Source: Aeromicrobium sp. Leaf245 (GTDB taxonomy: Bacteria > Actinomycetota > Actinomycetes > Propionibacteriales > Nocardioidaceae). From it: 64,000 bases of DNA. The position numbers and the translations under genes were made by a program. The notes below the pieces were generated by a model. That model was not told the origin of the DNA. It did not search any database and worked only from the letters and a program-made list of their open reading frames with translations. The stretch covers positions 2,542,001-2,606,000 of the forward strand of contig NZ_OW824151.1 in NCBI RefSeq assembly GCF_942548115.1. Reading direction: 5' to 3'. Within the stretch, counting starts at the first letter, position 1; each line of letters opens with the position of its first letter. Below are positions 28,111-38,400 of this stretch, piece by piece.

Positions 28111-29370
28111 ATGGACGAGCTGGACTTCACCTTCGACGACACCGAGCTGGACGTGCCCTTCCGCACGGCCGGCGCGGAGGCGGTCGACCGGGTGACGGTG
28201 CGTCGGCGAGCCCTCCACGTGCTCGAGGCCGAGCAGCTGGTCGACATGCTCGACTACGTGGAGTCCGCGCGGGCCGAGGGCGAGCAGTACTCGCGGTCCG
28301 CCGCACGCACGGCCGCCCAGGCAGCGGCGCACGACCTCTCGCTCGCCCTGGGAGTCGCACCCGGCACCGTGGTCGCCCGCCTGGCCATGGCCCGACGGGT
28401 CCGAGGCCGCCTGCCCGCGGTGTGGAAGGCGTTCCTGGGCGGGTCCGTCAGCCAGCACCACGTAGACATCGTCGACGTCCAGCTGCAGCGGCTCACCGAG
28501 CCGGACTCCCCTGCCGTCCTCGACGAGCGCATCGCCCGGTACGCGGCCGACCACACGGTGCCCCAGACGCGACGCTGGCTCTCCCGCCAGGTCGAGCGAC
28601 TCGAGGCCGACACCGCTCGGGAGCGGCACCGTCGTGCGCGTGCCGACCGCCACGTGCGGCTCAGCCCGGCCGGGGACGGCATGGCCTGGCTCTCCGCCCT
28701 GGTGCCCGAGCTCGACGGACACGCCGCCCTTCAACGCCTCGACACCGAGGCCCGTGGCATGACCGCCGACCCCCGCACCCACGACCAGCGCTGCGCCGAC
28801 CTGTTCACCGGGCTGCTGCTCGGCTCGCCGGACCCGGAGGCGGAGTCCGCCGGCTCCGACCGCGGCGGCGTGAGCACGGTCATCGGCATCACCGTCCCGG
28901 TCACCTCGCTCATGGGCATCTCCGATGCCCCCGGCGAGCTGGCCGACCGCTCGGCCTCCGTGCCTGCGGCGCTCGTCCGCGAGAAGGCCGTGGAGCCCGG
29001 CACGGTCTTCTACAGGCTGCTCACCGACGACCACGGGCATCTGCTCGACGCCACCCACCTCGGCCGGTTCGCACCGGAGAAGATCCGTACCGCCCTCTGG
29101 TTCCGCGACGGTACGACGAGCTTCCCGACCTCCGACGTCCCCGCCTCACGCAGCGACATCGACCACACCGAGGCCTGGCCCGCACCCACACGGGGCACCA
29201 ACCTCGGCCCGATCCACCGCCGGGCCCATCGACTCAAGACCGCCCGCCTGTACCGACTCAGACGTCGCGGACGATCCTGGGAGTGGACCACCCGCACCGG
29301 ACACGTCTATCGCCGCGACCCCGACCCGTTGCCCGTCGAGCAGTGGCCCGAGCTGCTGCCCGCCGCCTGA
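28111..29370 (+). CDS. DUF222 domain protein with C-terminal HNH-type endonuclease motif
   Basis: This 419-residue member of the large actinobacterial DUF222/HNH family, which often occurs in many copies per genome, has an N-terminal two-thirds that is the helical DUF222 domain (VSQHHVDIVDVQLQRL, QTRRWLSRQVERLEAD). The C-terminal end DIDHTEAWPAPTRGTNLGP followed by HRRAHRLKT contains the H-N-H metal-site residues. The family is thought to be linked to mobile DNA, but no inteins, introns or transposon ends are visible here, and the molecular function is unproven. Its stop is 13 bases from the stop of the convergent histidine kinase. Confidence 0.88.
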   Translation: MDELDFTFDDTELDVPFRTAGAEAVDRVTVRRRALHVLEAEQLVDMLDYVESARAEGEQYSRSAARTAAQAAAHDLSLALGVAPGTVVARLAMARRVRGRLPAVWKAFLGGSVSQHHVDIVDVQLQRLTEPDSPAVLDERIARYAADHTVPQTRRWLSRQVERLEADTARERHRRARADRHVRLSPAGDGMAWLSALVPELDGHAALQRLDTEARGMTADPRTHDQRCADLFTGLLLGSPDPEAESAGSDRGGVSTVIGITVPVTSLMGISDAPGELADRSASVPAALVREKAVEPGTVFYRLLTDDHGHLLDATHLGRFAPEKIRTALWFRDGTTSFPTSDVPASRSDIDHTEAWPAPTRGTNLGPIHRRAHRLKTARLYRLRRRGRSWEWTTRTGHVYRRDPDPLPVEQWPELLPAA

Positions 29371-29383
29371 GTCAAGCCACGCC

Positions 29384-30739
29384 TCATTCCGGCAGGTCCG
29401 CCGGAAGCCACACCTGCAAGCACGACCCGTCGACGCTGCCCTCGGCCGGCTCGAGCCGCAACGTCCCGCCGACACCGTGCACCTCGTGTGCGAGCAGGCG
29501 GAGTCCCAGCCCGTGGCGCACCTCGGCGGGAAGCCCCACGCCGTCGTCGGTCACGGTCACGCGCACGCCGGGCACCGACGAGTCGACGACCTGTGTGACC
29601 TCGACGGACGCGGAGCGCGCGCCCGCGTGCCGCACCACGTTGCGCAGACCCTCCCGCACGACGCGGTACACGAGGAACGAGGCGTCGGCGTCCAGCCCCA
29701 GGCCCCCGTCCACCCGCACCGCCACGTCGAGTCCGACCTCGCCCGAGCCGCGCCCCAGCTCGTCGACCGCTGCCCGCAGACCCTCGGCGGACACGGCGTC
29801 GGGGAACAGGTCGTCGCCCACCGAACGCAGCTCACCCACGCCGTCGCGCAGCACCCGGGTGGCCCGGTCCAGCGCGGCTGCGTCCGACTCAGAGAGCCCC
29901 CCACGATCGACGCTGTCCAGCACGAGCGCCGCACCCGACAGCTCCTGCACCGGGCCGTCGTGCAGGCGCTGCGCCATCCGGCGTCGGTCGGACAGGGCGT
30001 CGCGCAGCCCTCGCTGCGCGAGGCGCCGGCGGTCGGACTCCGCCGCACCCGCCCGTCGCGCCAGACCGACCGCCAACGGCAACGTCGCCACCGCGAACAG
30101 CAGCAGGGAACCCACGACCACCGGCAGCCACTGCCGGAGCAGCTCGCTCCGGCTCAACGCCATGGCCGGCGTCGGCAGGTACGCCTCGAACAGGAATGGG
30201 GTGCCGCGGCCGTCGCGGAACCCCACGGACACCTCGTAGGTCCCCTCCGGGTAGGGCTGTGGTCCTTCGGCCGCCGGCTCCACGCGACGCGCCACCGCCC
30301 GTCCCGACGCGAACAGGGCGTACTCCTCGCCCAGCTCGACCTCGGCACCCTGGTACAGGCGGTTGTCGGAGTAGACGATCCGTCCACGACCGTCACCGAG
30401 GTCGGCCCAGATCTTGACCTGCCGCAGCGCACCCTGGTCTACCCGGCCGAGGAAGGCGTCGTCGAGCCGGCCACGCTCGCCCACCGGGTCGAGGGCGTCC
30501 ACACCCAAGGGTGCGACGTACTGCTCGGCCAGCGTGCGGGCGTCCAGCTCCGCATGGTCGAGTGCCTCCCGCGTGGCGATCCGGCCCGCGACCACGACGG
30601 CCACCGTCACCACGAGCACCAGCACGATCGACGCGCCCGCCACGTAGCGGACCACCGCTCCGCGCACGGGGCTCCCCTCCGCACCGAACGGGACCCGGGC
30701 CGTCCGCCCTCGCCGCCGCACCGTGCCGCCGAGCACCAC
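29384..30739 (-). CDS. Sensor histidine kinase, NarL/DegS type
   Basis: The 451-residue kinase has membrane helices at about 33-52 and 206-228 enclosing an extracytoplasmic sensor of some 150 residues with no recognised ligand motif. A HisKA_3-type dimerisation helix follows with phospho-accepting His260 in RLHDGPVQELSG, then an ATPase domain (YRVVREGLRNVVRHA as N box, VTDDGVGLPAEVRHGLGL as G boxes). The GTG start shares one base with the regulator's stop. It pairs with the response regulator; the signal is unknown. It lies divergent from iron-uptake genes, but no iron-binding motif is evident. Confidence 0.92.
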   Translation of the reverse strand: MVLGGTVRRRGRTARVPFGAEGSPVRGAVVRYVAGASIVLVLVVTVAVVVAGRIATREALDHAELDARTLAEQYVAPLGVDALDPVGERGRLDDAFLGRVDQGALRQVKIWADLGDGRGRIVYSDNRLYQGAEVELGEEYALFASGRAVARRVEPAAEGPQPYPEGTYEVSVGFRDGRGTPFLFEAYLPTPAMALSRSELLRQWLPVVVGSLLLFAVATLPLAVGLARRAGAAESDRRRLAQRGLRDALSDRRRMAQRLHDGPVQELSGAALVLDSVDRGGLSESDAAALDRATRVLRDGVGELRSVGDDLFPDAVSAEGLRAAVDELGRGSGEVGLDVAVRVDGGLGLDADASFLVYRVVREGLRNVVRHAGARSASVEVTQVVDSSVPGVRVTVTDDGVGLPAEVRHGLGLRLLAHEVHGVGGTLRLEPAEGSVDGSCLQVWLPADLPE

Positions 30740-31350
30740 TACGGCGCGCCGATCCTCAGGATGCCGCTGCGCGCCGCCATCACCACGGCGTCGAGCTGCG
30801 TGCGCGCTCCCAGCTTGGCGAGCACGTTCTTCACGTGGTCACGCGTCGTGTGCGGACTGATGCCGAGCGTGCGGGCGATGGCTCGCACGTCCGATCCCTC
30901 GCCGAGCAGCTCCAGCACCTCGAGCTCACGACGGGTCAGGCCGTGCTGCGGCTCCTGCAGCTGCACGAGCACCGGGGCGTCGGGGCGCGCGTCGCGCAAC
31001 GCGGCCAGGAGCTCGGTCAAGGACAGCTCCTTGGCCAGCAGCGCGGCCACGCCCACCGCTCGGGCCCGCTCCACCAGGTCCGCACGCGGGTAGGCGGTGA
31101 GCACGACCACGCGCAGCTCCGGTCGGGCGGCCAGCAGCTCGGCCGCGAGGTCGAGTCCGTCGCCGTCGGGCAGGCGCACGTCCACGAGCGCCAGGTCCGG
31201 GCGGAGCTCCGCGGCCAGCCGTCGGGCGTCCTCGACCGACGCGGCCGATCCGACGCAGCGCATGGTGGGGTCGCTCTCGAGCGCCACGGACACGAGGTCG
31301 GCGAAGACCTGGTGGTCGTCGACCACCAGCACCCGCTCGATGCCACCCAT
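30739..31350 (-). CDS. LuxR/NarL-family response regulator
   Basis: The 203-residue regulator has a receiver domain with acidic pocket Asp11/Asp12, phospho-acceptor Asp57 (LALVDVRLPDGDG) and a conserved Lys near 109. A C-terminal LuxR helix-turn-helix follows (LTRRELEVLELLGEGSDVRA, then ISPHTTRDHVKNVLAKLGA). AGGAGG precedes the ATG. It is co-transcribed with the kinase. The promoter region is shared with the divergent iron transporter, so it could also regulate that operon, but no binding site can be named. Confidence 0.93.
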   Translation of the reverse strand: MGGIERVLVVDDHQVFADLVSVALESDPTMRCVGSAASVEDARRLAAELRPDLALVDVRLPDGDGLDLAAELLAARPELRVVVLTAYPRADLVERARAVGVAALLAKELSLTELLAALRDARPDAPVLVQLQEPQHGLTRRELEVLELLGEGSDVRAIARTLGISPHTTRDHVKNVLAKLGARTQLDAVVMAARSGILRIGAP

Positions 31351-31404
31351 GCCGCCTCCTGACCCCCGGCCGATCAGACCCCCCTAGGTTAGGGAGTGAC
31401 GGGC

Positions 31405-31430
31405 AGGCTCACCTTACTTAGGCTCACCTT
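31405..31430. promoter_or_regulatory. Tandem iron-box-like sites (DtxR/IdeR type) before the iron ABC operon
   Basis: AGGCTCACCTT occurs twice with a 15-base period (31405-31415 and 31420-31430). The core AGGCTnACCT, with TTAGG just upstream of the second copy, matches the actinobacterial iron-box consensus (TTAGGTTAGGCTAACCTAA) in its right part. AGGTTAGG at 31386-31393 may be a further half-site. Repression by an iron-loaded DtxR/IdeR protein is likely. Confidence 0.65.
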
Positions 31431-31459
31431 GCTTCATCACTCCGACCAAGGACACCTGC

Positions 31460-32500
31460 ATGCGCACCCCCCTCCCTCGTTCGCGGCACCGCGGCGCGCG
31501 CGTCGCGCTCCCCCTCACGGTCCTCGTGCTCGTGCTCTCCGCCTGCGGCGGCTCGAGCGACGACGGGGCCGACGACGACGGACCGCTCGTGGTCTACGTC
31601 GGGCGCGACGAGGCACTCGTCTCGCCGCTCGTCGAGCAGTTCACGAAGGACACCGGGATCGAGGTCGAGGCGCGCTACGCAGAGACCCCGGAGCTCACGG
31701 CCACCCTCCTCGAGGAGGGTGACGCCACCCCCGCCGACGTGTTCCTGTCCCAGGACGCCGGCGCCCTCGGCGCACTCTCCGAGGCGGGCCTGCTGAGCGA
31801 CCTCGACGCGGACCTGACCGACAAGGTCCCGGCGTCCCTCACCTCCACCGACGGGTCGTGGGTGGGCGTGACCGGTCGCGCCCGAGTCATCGCGTACGAC
31901 AGCGAGAAGCTGGACGAGGCCGACGTCCCCGACGAGGTCGCCGACCTCACGGACGAGGAGTGGAAGGGCCGCGTGGGCTTCCCGCCCGGCAACGCGTCGT
32001 TCCAGGCCTTCGTCACGGGCTTCCGCGTCTCCCGGGGCGACGACGCGGCCCAGGCGTGGCTGGAGGGCATGGCCGCCAACGACTACCAGTCGTACGAGAA
32101 GAACGGCGCCGTGCTCGAGGCCGTCAACACCGGCCAGCTCGACCTCGGCCTGATCAACCACTACTACTGGTTCCAGACGGCCGCCGAGGTGGGCGCCGGC
32201 CAGATGCGTGCGCAGCTGACGTTCCCGAAGGCCGGCGACCCGGGCGCACTCGTCAACGTCACCGGCGCGGGCATCCTGTCCGACCACGACGATGCCGCAG
32301 CGTTCGTCGAGTACCTCCTGTCCGACGCCGGCCAGACGTACTTCGTCGAGAACACCTACGAGTACCCGCTCGTGGAGGGCATCGACGCCCCGGAGGGCCT
32401 GCCTGCGCTGGCCGACCTCCAGGGTCCGGACATCGACCTCTCCGACCTGGCCGACCTCGAGGCCACGGTGCGCATGATCCAGGACGCCGGACTGTCCTGA
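31460..32500 (+). CDS. fbpA: Iron(III) ABC transporter substrate-binding lipoprotein
   Basis: A lipoprotein signal with lipobox LSAC (Cys29) anchors this 346-residue protein outside the membrane. It has the FbpA/FutA layout: VVYVGRDEALVSPLVEQF at the start, PADVFLSQDAGALGALSEAG, and INHYYWFQ, where the paired tyrosines are the ferric-iron ligands in FbpA-type proteins. It is first in an operon with a two-domain permease and an ATPase, under iron-box-like sites. Iron is the best substrate guess; other polyvalent anions bound by the same fold are less likely given the YY pair. Confidence 0.92.
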   Translation: MRTPLPRSRHRGARVALPLTVLVLVLSACGGSSDDGADDDGPLVVYVGRDEALVSPLVEQFTKDTGIEVEARYAETPELTATLLEEGDATPADVFLSQDAGALGALSEAGLLSDLDADLTDKVPASLTSTDGSWVGVTGRARVIAYDSEKLDEADVPDEVADLTDEEWKGRVGFPPGNASFQAFVTGFRVSRGDDAAQAWLEGMAANDYQSYEKNGAVLEAVNTGQLDLGLINHYYWFQTAAEVGAGQMRAQLTFPKAGDPGALVNVTGAGILSDHDDAAAFVEYLLSDAGQTYFVENTYEYPLVEGIDAPEGLPALADLQGPDIDLSDLADLEATVRMIQDAGLS

Positions 32501-32502
32501 CC

Positions 32503-34056
32503 GTGACCTCGGACCGGACCCGCCCGGCGCACCGACCCCGCCGGCTCCTGCTCCTCGCAGCAGGAGCCGGCGGGGCCGTCGCCGCGCTCCCGCTCGGCTA
32601 CCTCCTGGTCCGAGGAGCACAGATCGGGCCCGACGTCTTCGCCGAGACCCTGGGCCGGGCCCGGACGTTGTCCCTGCTCGGCTCGAGCGTCGGCCTGGCC
32701 GCGGCGGTGTGCGTCACGACCCTTCTGGTCGGCCTCGCCACGGCCGCGGCCACCTCGGCGGTGAGGTTGCCCGGCGGTCGCGTGTGGTGGGTGCTCGCGG
32801 CCATCCCGCTCGCGATGCCGTCGTACGTCGCGGCCTTCGGCTGGCTCACCACGGTCCCGGGCTGGACCGGCTTCTGGCCCTCGTGGCTCGTGCTCTCGCT
32901 CGTGTGCACGCCGTACGTCACGCTCCCCGTGGCCGCCGCGCTGCGTCGTGTCGACCCCGATGCCGCCGCCGTCGCGCGCACCCTCGGTCGACCTCCGTTC
33001 CGCGCCTGGACGGGCACCGTGCTGCCCCAGGTGCTCCCCGCGGCGGCAGCGGGCACGCTCCTGGTGGCGCTCTACGTCCTGTCCGACTTCGGGGCCGTCG
33101 CCATGCTGCGCTTCGACGTGTTCACCTTCGCCATCTCGCGCGAGTACGGCTCGTTCGTCGGCAGGGAGCAGGCCGTCGTCCTCGCGCTGCTCCTCGTGCT
33201 CCTCGCCCTCGGGACCGTCGTGCTCGAGCGGTCGGTGCGTGGTCGCGGTGAGCGATGGCGCACCGGACGGGGAACCGCCGCTCCACCGCGCCCGGTCCGT
33301 CTGGGGCCGGCGCCCACCGCCCTCGTGGCGGGCAGCCTGCTCGTCGTCCCCCTGCTGGCCGTCGGGGTCCCGATCCTGGCTCTCTTCAGGCGTCTCGCCG
33401 CCGGGACCGCGCGCGCCCTCGACGTCGGCGAGCTGCTCTCGGCGATCCTCACCACCACCCTGCTCGGCATGGTCGCCGCGCTGGCCGTCGTGGTCCTCGC
33501 CGTGCCGGTCGGCGTGCTGGCGGCCCGGCACCGCGGCCGGCTCGTGGCCCTCGTCGAGAGCCTCGCCTTCGCCGGGCACGCGCTGCCGGGCATCGTGGTG
33601 GCCCTGTCGCTCGTGTACTTCTCGCTGCGCGTGGTTCCCGGGCTCTACCAGGGCGTCGTGGTGCTGGTGCTCGCCTACGTGGTGCTGTTCCTGCCCAAGG
33701 CCGTCGGCGCCACGCGCACCAGCGTGGCGCTCGTCCCACCGGTGCTGTCGGAGGTGGCCCGCAGCCTCGGTCGGCACCCCCTGCCGGCCCAGGCCCGCAC
33801 CACCGGTGTCCTTGCCGCTCCGGGAGTCGCCGCAGGTGCGCTGCTCGTCATGCTGACCGTCATGAAGGAGCTCCCGGCCACGCTCCTGCTGCGCCCCACC
33901 GGTCTCGACACCCTCGCCACCGAGGTCTGGAGCCGCACGAGCTCGGCAGCGTACGGGGCCGCTGCTCCCTACGCGCTCGCCGTCGTGGCGCTCGCCGCGA
34001 TCCCCGCGTTCCTGCTGTCCCGACCGACGTCCTGGGAGGCCCGCCGATGGGAATGA
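32503..34056 (+). CDS. fbpB: Iron ABC transporter permease (two fused permease domains)
   Basis: The 517-residue membrane protein has about 12 helices arranged as two binding-protein-dependent permease domains, as in FbpB. The EAA-like cytoplasmic loops are visible in each half (VDPDAAAVARTLGRPPFRAW and VPPVLSEVARSLGRHPLPAQ). It starts with GTG three bases after fbpA. The long upstream in-frame extension only runs through fbpA in another frame and is rejected. Its end overlaps fbpC. Confidence 0.92.
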   Translation: MTSDRTRPAHRPRRLLLLAAGAGGAVAALPLGYLLVRGAQIGPDVFAETLGRARTLSLLGSSVGLAAAVCVTTLLVGLATAAATSAVRLPGGRVWWVLAAIPLAMPSYVAAFGWLTTVPGWTGFWPSWLVLSLVCTPYVTLPVAAALRRVDPDAAAVARTLGRPPFRAWTGTVLPQVLPAAAAGTLLVALYVLSDFGAVAMLRFDVFTFAISREYGSFVGREQAVVLALLLVLLALGTVVLERSVRGRGERWRTGRGTAAPPRPVRLGPAPTALVAGSLLVVPLLAVGVPILALFRRLAAGTARALDVGELLSAILTTTLLGMVAALAVVVLAVPVGVLAARHRGRLVALVESLAFAGHALPGIVVALSLVYFSLRVVPGLYQGVVVLVLAYVVLFLPKAVGATRTSVALVPPVLSEVARSLGRHPLPAQARTTGVLAAPGVAAGALLVMLTVMKELPATLLLRPTGLDTLATEVWSRTSSAAYGAAAPYALAVVALAAIPAFLLSRPTSWEARRWE

Positions 34057-35045
34057 ACGACATGGACCCCGTGGCACGCGGGCTCGTCGTCTCCGGCCTC
34101 GTCGCCGGGTACGACGACGCAGCCGTGCTGCAGGGCGTCGACCTCCGGGTGCCCGCGGGGACCCTCGTCGCGCTCGTCGGGCCGAGCGGCTGCGGCAAGA
34201 CCACCCTGCTGCGCTGCGTCGCCGGTCTGCACCCCACCCTCTCGGGGAGCACCACCCTGCTCGGACGACCGCTCGACGCACCCGGAGCGTCGGTGCCCAC
34301 GCATCACCGGTCGATCACCCTCGTCCCGCAGGAGGCGGCGCTGTTCCCCCACCTCGACGTCGCGGCCAACGTCGGCTTCGGACTGCCCCGCGGGTCGCGC
34401 GACAGGATCTTGCACCTCCTCGACCTCGTCGGTCTCACCGAGCTGGCGCACCGTCGCCCGCACGAGCTGTCCGGCGGCCAGCAGCACCGGGTCGCCGTGG
34501 CGCGCGCCCTGGCACCGAGCCCTGCCCTCGTGCTGCTCGACGAACCGTTCTCCGCTCTCGACGCCCGTCTGCGCGACGACCTGCGCCACGAGGTGCGCGA
34601 GCTGCTCGTGGCCGAGAGGGCGACGGCCCTGCTCGTCACGCACGACCAGGCCGAGGCGCTCACCCTTGCCGACGAGGTGGCCGTCATGCACGACGGGACG
34701 GTCCTGCAGCAGGCCGAGCCCGAGGTGCTCTACCGCGAGCCCGAGCACGCGTGGACCGCGACCTTCCTCGGTGAGGCCACCGTGCTCGCCCAGGACGACC
34801 CACTGGTCGCGGCCGCGACGATCGACGGCGACGACGGCACCCGGCTGGTCGTACGGCCCGAGCACGTGGTGGTCGACGAGGCTGCGACGCCGGCGGTCGT
34901 CGCGCGCCGCTCGTACCGCGGTCACGAGTGGCTCGTGGAGCTCGACCTGCCGGGCCGCCGGGTCCTCATGCGCACCGACGCCGCGCCGCCCCCGGTCGGT
35001 GCGACGCTGCCGGTACGGGCCACCCGCGCCCGTCGCGTCAGGTGA
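34047..35045 (+). CDS. fbpC: Iron ABC transporter ATP-binding protein
   Basis: The ATPase of the importer has 332 residues. Walker A is GPSGCGKTTLLR, the signature LSGGQQHRVAVARAL, Walker B LVLLDEPFSALD, and the switch His in LLVTHDQAEAL. A C-terminal TOBE-like domain of about 90 residues follows. The ATG at 34047 has GGGAGG seven bases upstream; another ATG at 34053 overlaps the permease stop exactly (ATGA), and either could be used. Its last eight bases overlap the convergent thioesterase gene. Confidence 0.93.
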   Translation: MGMNDMDPVARGLVVSGLVAGYDDAAVLQGVDLRVPAGTLVALVGPSGCGKTTLLRCVAGLHPTLSGSTTLLGRPLDAPGASVPTHHRSITLVPQEAALFPHLDVAANVGFGLPRGSRDRILHLLDLVGLTELAHRRPHELSGGQQHRVAVARALAPSPALVLLDEPFSALDARLRDDLRHEVRELLVAERATALLVTHDQAEALTLADEVAVMHDGTVLQQAEPEVLYREPEHAWTATFLGEATVLAQDDPLVAAATIDGDDGTRLVVRPEHVVVDEAATPAVVARRSYRGHEWLVELDLPGRRVLMRTDAAPPPVGATLPVRATRARRVR

Positions 35046-35490
35046 GCGGCTCGAGGACCGCGCGGACGACGTCGGGCACTGGGGTGACCGCGCGCTCGGA
35101 GCCGGTCACGTACACGTGGACGAACCGTCCGATCGCGGCCGGCTCGGGTGCCGCGCCCTGGAACAGGCCGATCTCGTAGACCACGCTCGACGTCCCCAGC
35201 CGGACCACCCGCAGGCCCACCTCGACGTCGCCGGGGAAGCGCAGCTCGCGCAGGAACCGACACCCCGTCTCGGCCACCACCCCGTACGCGTCCAGGGTGC
35301 GGATGTCGGTGCCACTCGCGTCGATGAGGTAGCCGTTCACCGCCGTGTCGAAGAACGAGTAGTAGACGACGTTGTTGACGTGCCCGTAGACGTCCTCGTC
35401 CTCCCACCGGGTGGAGATGCGACGCACGACGGGAAAATCATCGCGCCGTCGGGACCCGTCGTCGGCCGGTGCTCGATCTTTCTCGCTCAC
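35038..35490 (-). CDS. Acyl-CoA thioesterase, 4HBT hotdog-fold family
   Basis: The 150-residue protein has the YbgC/4HBT pattern: RISTRWEDEDVYGHVNNVVYYSFFDTAVN, with the catalytic Asp/Glu and His-Val-Asn-Asn signature, then RFLRELRFPGDVEVGLRV. It should hydrolyse acyl-CoA thioesters, with unknown chain preference. Its ATG overlaps the smc stop (ATGA), so it is translated as the distal gene of an smc transcript. The 3' end overlaps fbpC. Confidence 0.9.
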   Translation of the reverse strand: MSEKDRAPADDGSRRRDDFPVVRRISTRWEDEDVYGHVNNVVYYSFFDTAVNGYLIDASGTDIRTLDAYGVVAETGCRFLRELRFPGDVEVGLRVVRLGTSSVVYEIGLFQGAAPEPAAIGRFVHVYVTGSERAVTPVPDVVRAVLEPLT

Positions 35491-38400
35491 GCCATCTCGT
35501 CCTCACGCAGTCGCTGGCTGATCACCGTCGTCACGCCGTCACCCCGCATGGACACGCCGTAGAGGGCGTCGCCGACCTCCATCGTGCGCTTCTGGTGGGT
35601 GATGACGATGAGCTGGGAGTTGGCGCGCAGCTCCTCGTAGATCTCCAGCAGACGCCCGAGGTTGGTGTCGTCGAGCGCCGCCTCGACCTCGTCGAGGATG
35701 TAGAACGGGCTGGGCCTGGCCTTGAACAGCGCCACGAGGAACGCGACGGCCACGAGCGACCGCTCGCCACCGGAGAGCAGCGACAGCCTCTTGACTTTTT
35801 TTCCGGGCGGGCGCGCCTCGACGTCGATGCCGGTCGTGAGCAGGTCGTCGGGGTCGGTGAGCAGCAGACGGCCCTCGCCGCCGGGGAAGAGTCGGGAGAA
35901 GACCCCCTCGAACTCGCGCGACACGTCCGTCCAGGCCTCGCTGAAGACCTGCTGCACCCGCTCGTCGACGTCGGCCACGATGTCGAGCAGGTCCTGCCGG
36001 GTGCGCTTGAGGTCGTCGAGCTGCTCGGACAGGAACTGGTGACGCTCCTCGAGGGCCGAGAACTCCTCGAGCGCCAAGGGGTTGACCTTGCCGAGCATGG
36101 CCATGGCCCGCTCGGCGGCCCGCAACCGCTTGGTCTGCTCGGCCCGGTCGAAGGGCCGACCTTCCGGCTCGGCCTGCGGGTCGTCCGCGTCACCGGTGGT
36201 CGCGACGGCGTCGTCGGTGGCCTCGACCACCTCCGGGGCGGGGGGCGGCACCAGCTGGTCGGGACCGTACTCGGCCACGAGCGCCTCGACCTCGACGCCG
36301 AGCTCCTCCAGCGCGCGCGCCTCGAGCGCCTCGAGGCGGAGCCGCTGCTCGGCCCGAGCCATCTCGTCGCGGTGCACGGAGGTGGTGAGACCGTCGAGCT
36401 CCTCGGCCAGCGTCCGCAGCCGCGCGCGCACGTCGCGCAGCTCCGTCTCACGGCCCGAGCGCGACTGCTCGATCTCGGTCCGCAGCGCCGCCGCCTCGGC
36501 GATCGTGGTCTCGAGCCGGGCGAGCGCGACGTCGCTCACCGCCAGCACCGCGCGCGCCGTCTCGGCCTCGCGCAGCTGCTGCTCACGCCGCAACCGGGCC
36601 TGGATGCGCGCCTCGCGCTCGGCAGCCGCCGACGCCACCAGCGCACTGGCCTGGCCCTCGAGCGCGCGGGCCCGTTCCTCGTTCGTGCGCAGCGCCAGTC
36701 GCGCCTCCGTCTCGGTGCGACGCGCGGTCGACGCGACCTCGGCGAGCTCCTCCAGCGCCGAGGTGTCGGGTTCCTCCTCCGGCGCCTCCTCGGCCTGCGT
36801 GAGGCGCTCCTCGAGCTCGGCCAGGCCGCCCAGGTCGCGCTCGTGCGCCTCCTGGGCCGACGCGATCGCCGCCGTCAGCCGCTCGGCCTCGCCCTTGGCC
36901 GCGCGCGCCGTCGACCCGAGCTGGCCGAGGGACTCCGCGACGGCCGACATCTCCGCGTCGGACTCGTGCAGCTTCTCCATCGCCGCATCGACCCGCTCCT
37001 GCGCCGCTGCACGTTCCTGCGCGATGCGCTGCGCATCGAAGCGGAGCGTCTCCAGCTGTCGGTCGGCCTCGCCCAGCTCCTCGCGCGCCTGGTCGATGGC
37101 GGCCTGGACCTCGAGCAGGCTCTGCTGCGACGACGAGCCACCGGAGGCGTAGTGCGCCCCGAGGATGTCCCCGTCGCGCGTCACCGCCGTGAGGTCGGAC
37201 GCCTGGGCGACCAGCACCTTGGCGGCCGTGAGGTCGTCGACGACCGCGACCTTGAACAGCAGCCGACGCAGCGCCGCGTGCAGGGTGGCGGGCGGGTCGA
37301 CGACGTCGACGGCGTAGGTGGCACCGTCCGGCAGACCCGGCCACCCGGTGTCGTCCAGCTCGGTGTCACCGCCGAGCAGCAGCCCGGCACGACCGAGGTC
37401 CTCCGTCTTGAGCAGCTCCATCGCCGTGACGGCGGTGTCGAGGTGGTCGACGGCCACGGCGTCGGCGGCGGACCCGAGCGCGGAGGCGATGGCGGCCTCG
37501 AAGCCGGGGCGCACGGTGATGAGCGCGGCCACCGAGCCGAGCAGCCCGCTGATCTCGTCGGAGACCGCCAGCAGGGCACCCGCACCGTCCTTGCGCGCCA
37601 GGCCCACCTCCAGCGCCTCGACACGAGCGGCCAGACCTGCCTGCCGGCGGCCGGCCTCCTGCTCCACCGTCGTGACCTCGCGGGCCTTCGCCTCGGCGTC
37701 GGCCAGCGCGGCCTCGGCCGACTCGAGCGCCTCGTCGAGCCCTGACTCGCCCTGGCTCAGCCCGGCGATCTCGCTCTCGCGCACGGCAAACGCCTTCTGC
37801 GCCTCCTCGGACCGCTTGAGCGCCTCGTCGCGCGCCGAGCGCAGGCGGGCCACCTCCGCGTCGGCGGCCTCGGCGCGGCTCTTGAGCGCGTTGACCTGCC
37901 CGTGCAGGCGCGCGAGACCCTCACGACGGTCGGCGGCGGCCCGCAGCAGACCCGCGACCCGTCGCTCCTCCTCGCCGTAGGACGTCTCGGCCTCGCCCCG
38001 CGCCGCCACGGCGGTCTCGAGCGCGGCCCGCGCCTCGGCGACCGACGTCGTCATGGCCTGGTGCTGCTCCTCGACCCGTCGGGCCTCCGCCTCGAGCTCC
38101 TCGGGGTCACGACCGGAGGGCCGGTCGTCGGACTCCACGGCGGCCAGTCGGATCCGCTCGTTGGCGAGCCCGGCGGTGCCGCGCATGCGCTCGCGCAGCC
38201 CCGACAGGGCGTACCAGGTCTCCTGGGCGGCCGACAGCGCCGGCGAGTCCTCGCGCAGCTGGTCCTCGAGCTCGGTCTCCTGCTGGCGCGCGACGGACAC
38301 CGCGTGCTCGACGGCCGACCGTCGCTGCTTGAGCGCGGCCTCGTCGGCCATCTCCTCGGCGATCGTGGACCGCGCGGTGACGATGTCGTCGGCGAGCAGG

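Noticed and set aside
28111-29370. DUF222/HNH gene as part of an insertion sequence or intein
   Set aside because: No transposase, terminal inverted repeats, target duplication or splice motif could be found around it.
28422-31093. Overlapping plus-strand frames of 605 and 722 codons
   Set aside because: They cross the DUF222 gene in another frame and the histidine kinase in antisense, and show no family signature.
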